This document shows positions 63,555 to 64,000 of a stretch of DNA of 64,000 bases, piece after piece. The stretch lies in contig NZ_JACHJY010000002.1 in the NCBI RefSeq assembly GCF_014203895.1, positions 806,001 to 870,000 of the forward strand, read 5' to 3'. Below the pieces are notes generated by a model. That model saw nothing but the letters and a program-made list of their open reading frames with translations. It was not told the DNA's origin and did no database searches. Both the position numbers and the translations under genes were made by a program. The stretch's first letter is position 1; the number at the start of each line of letters is the position of its first letter. The DNA is from Streptomyces nymphaeiformis. Its GTDB lineage: Bacteria > Actinomycetota > Actinomycetes > Streptomycetales > Streptomycetaceae.

Positions 63555-63850
63555 GGGTGTCATACGCGACGAGGGGCCGGCAATCCTGCTGTGGCTCATC
63601 GAGGGGGCCACGCGCTACCTGGCCGCCTGAGGCCCTCTCGAAGGTCTCGCCAAGGTCCGCTTCGCGATCACCGCCTACACCGCAACCGAGGACCGCATCG
63701 GCCGCTTCCCGGCCGAGTGCTGCACCGGGGACGCCGATCCCCGGGGCGATCTGCAGGTGGAACAGGGCCTGCTCCACGCGGAGTGCAGCGCGTGGTGCAC
63801 TCCGGCGAGGACTGGGGCAAGTCGACGAGGGAGGCGCCGCGGCCACGAGC
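63555..63850 (+). pseudogene. P4-type phage/plasmid primase C-terminal remnant
   Basis: The frame reads RGPAILLWLIEGATRYLAA, then a TGA. It continues GPLEGLAKVRFAITAYTA, TEDRIGRFPAECCTGDAD and QVEQGLLHAECSAWC, the C-terminal region of D5/P4-family primase-helicases. The in-frame stop, a damaged repeat (DPRGDL) and missing upstream domains show decay. It marks an old integrated element at the right edge. Confidence 0.7.
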
Positions 63851-63856
63851 TCGCTG

Positions 63857-64000
63857 TTGACGGAGAGCGACCTCGTCCACGAGGAAGAGGTGGTGCGGCG
63901 GGAGGACCTCGAAGCGCTGGACTGCGTACGCCGGGCCCGGGACAAGACGCGGTGCCGCAACACCAAGTCACCGTATGTCGGCGACGGGCGCGTGGCCCGG
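63857..64000 (+). CDS. Partial frame running off the window
   Basis: An open frame from a TTG reads LTESDLVHEEEVVRREDLEA and RRARDKTRCRNTKSPYVGDG to the last base. It looks protein-like but I do not recognise it, and the start is not supported by a ribosome site. Confidence 0.3.
   Translation, partial: MTESDLVHEEEVVRREDLEALDCVRRARDKTRCRNTKSPYVGDGRVAR

Overview
The window looks like a piece of a Streptomyces chromosome. It is very GC-rich with strong third-position GC. It carries hallmark actinomycete genes: an SsgA-like sporulation protein, an AfsA/ArpA-type gamma-butyrolactone pair, a CGNR regulator and a GPP34 protein. Several genes contain the rare TTA leucine codon that marks bldA control in this genus. 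It reads like accessory or arm-type DNA: small metabolic operons separated by insertion-sequence debris, many frameshifted genes and one apparently intact IS5-family element.

Layout. (1) 0.15-5.7 kb: a minus-strand beta-glucoside operon (MFS permease, GH1, GH3) facing a divergent TetR regulator. (2) 5.9-7.6 kb: a secreted CBM3-GH16 glycosidase behind a DasR-like site. (3) 7.7-10.6 kb: IS5 remnants, an orphan phage-tail-tube-like gene, a secreted protein and a zinc-ribbon protein whose 5' end is also present as an inverted 84-bp copy. (4) 10.3-15.4 kb: a membrane-anchored hydrolase whose tail runs into IS DNA, a small zinc-ribbon-like protein, and an MMPL exporter with a divergent TetR. (5) 16.5-27.7 kb: the most interesting block. 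A gamma-butyrolactone receptor/synthase pair and a flavoprotein adjoin a tightly coupled six-gene minus-strand operon. In order it encodes a sugar-phosphate cyclase of the 2-epi-5-epi-valiolone synthase type, a ROK kinase, a dehydrogenase, an SDR, a TIM-barrel epimerase-like protein and a second dehydrogenase. Upstream lie a MarR regulator and a divergent MFS exporter, which share near-identical operator-like sequences.

(6) 28.4-34.8 kb: a secreted bicovalent-FAD oxidase, a TetR remnant, a leaderless M14 carboxypeptidase preceded by a small prodomain-like protein, and an opposing three-gene group (two-TM protein, unknown protein, BNR-type propeller). (7) 35-41.7 kb: an ADH remnant, LysR/CatB-type acetyltransferase, an erythromycin-esterase-family protein, a VOC protein, and a LuxR/aldo-keto reductase pair bracketed by two tRNA-3'-half-like sequences, each with the same terminator. 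(8) 41.8-51.3 kb: a decayed zone with degenerate type I-E-like CRISPR repeats, a rhomboid-like protein, an NAD-binding protein, IS fragments and broken cupin, TetR and SDR genes. (9) 51.5-62.9 kb: msrA, an L,D-transpeptidase-like pseudogene, an SsgA-like protein, prephenate dehydratase, a large unknown membrane protein, an IS5 element, and GNAT and GPP34 proteins. (10) 63-64 kb: candidate operators like the one at the CGNR gene, then a broken P4-type primase.

How the genes fit together: the cyclitol operon has the parts to make, phosphorylate, epimerise and oxidise or reduce a C7 cyclitol. It has no aminotransferase, nucleotidyltransferase or glycosyltransferase in view, which points to a nitrogen-free carbasugar (gabosine-like) rather than acarbose- or validamycin-type products. 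Its neighbours suggest two control layers, butyrolactone signalling and MarR repression, with export by the adjacent MFS protein. All functions come from reading translations and motifs by eye; no database search was run.
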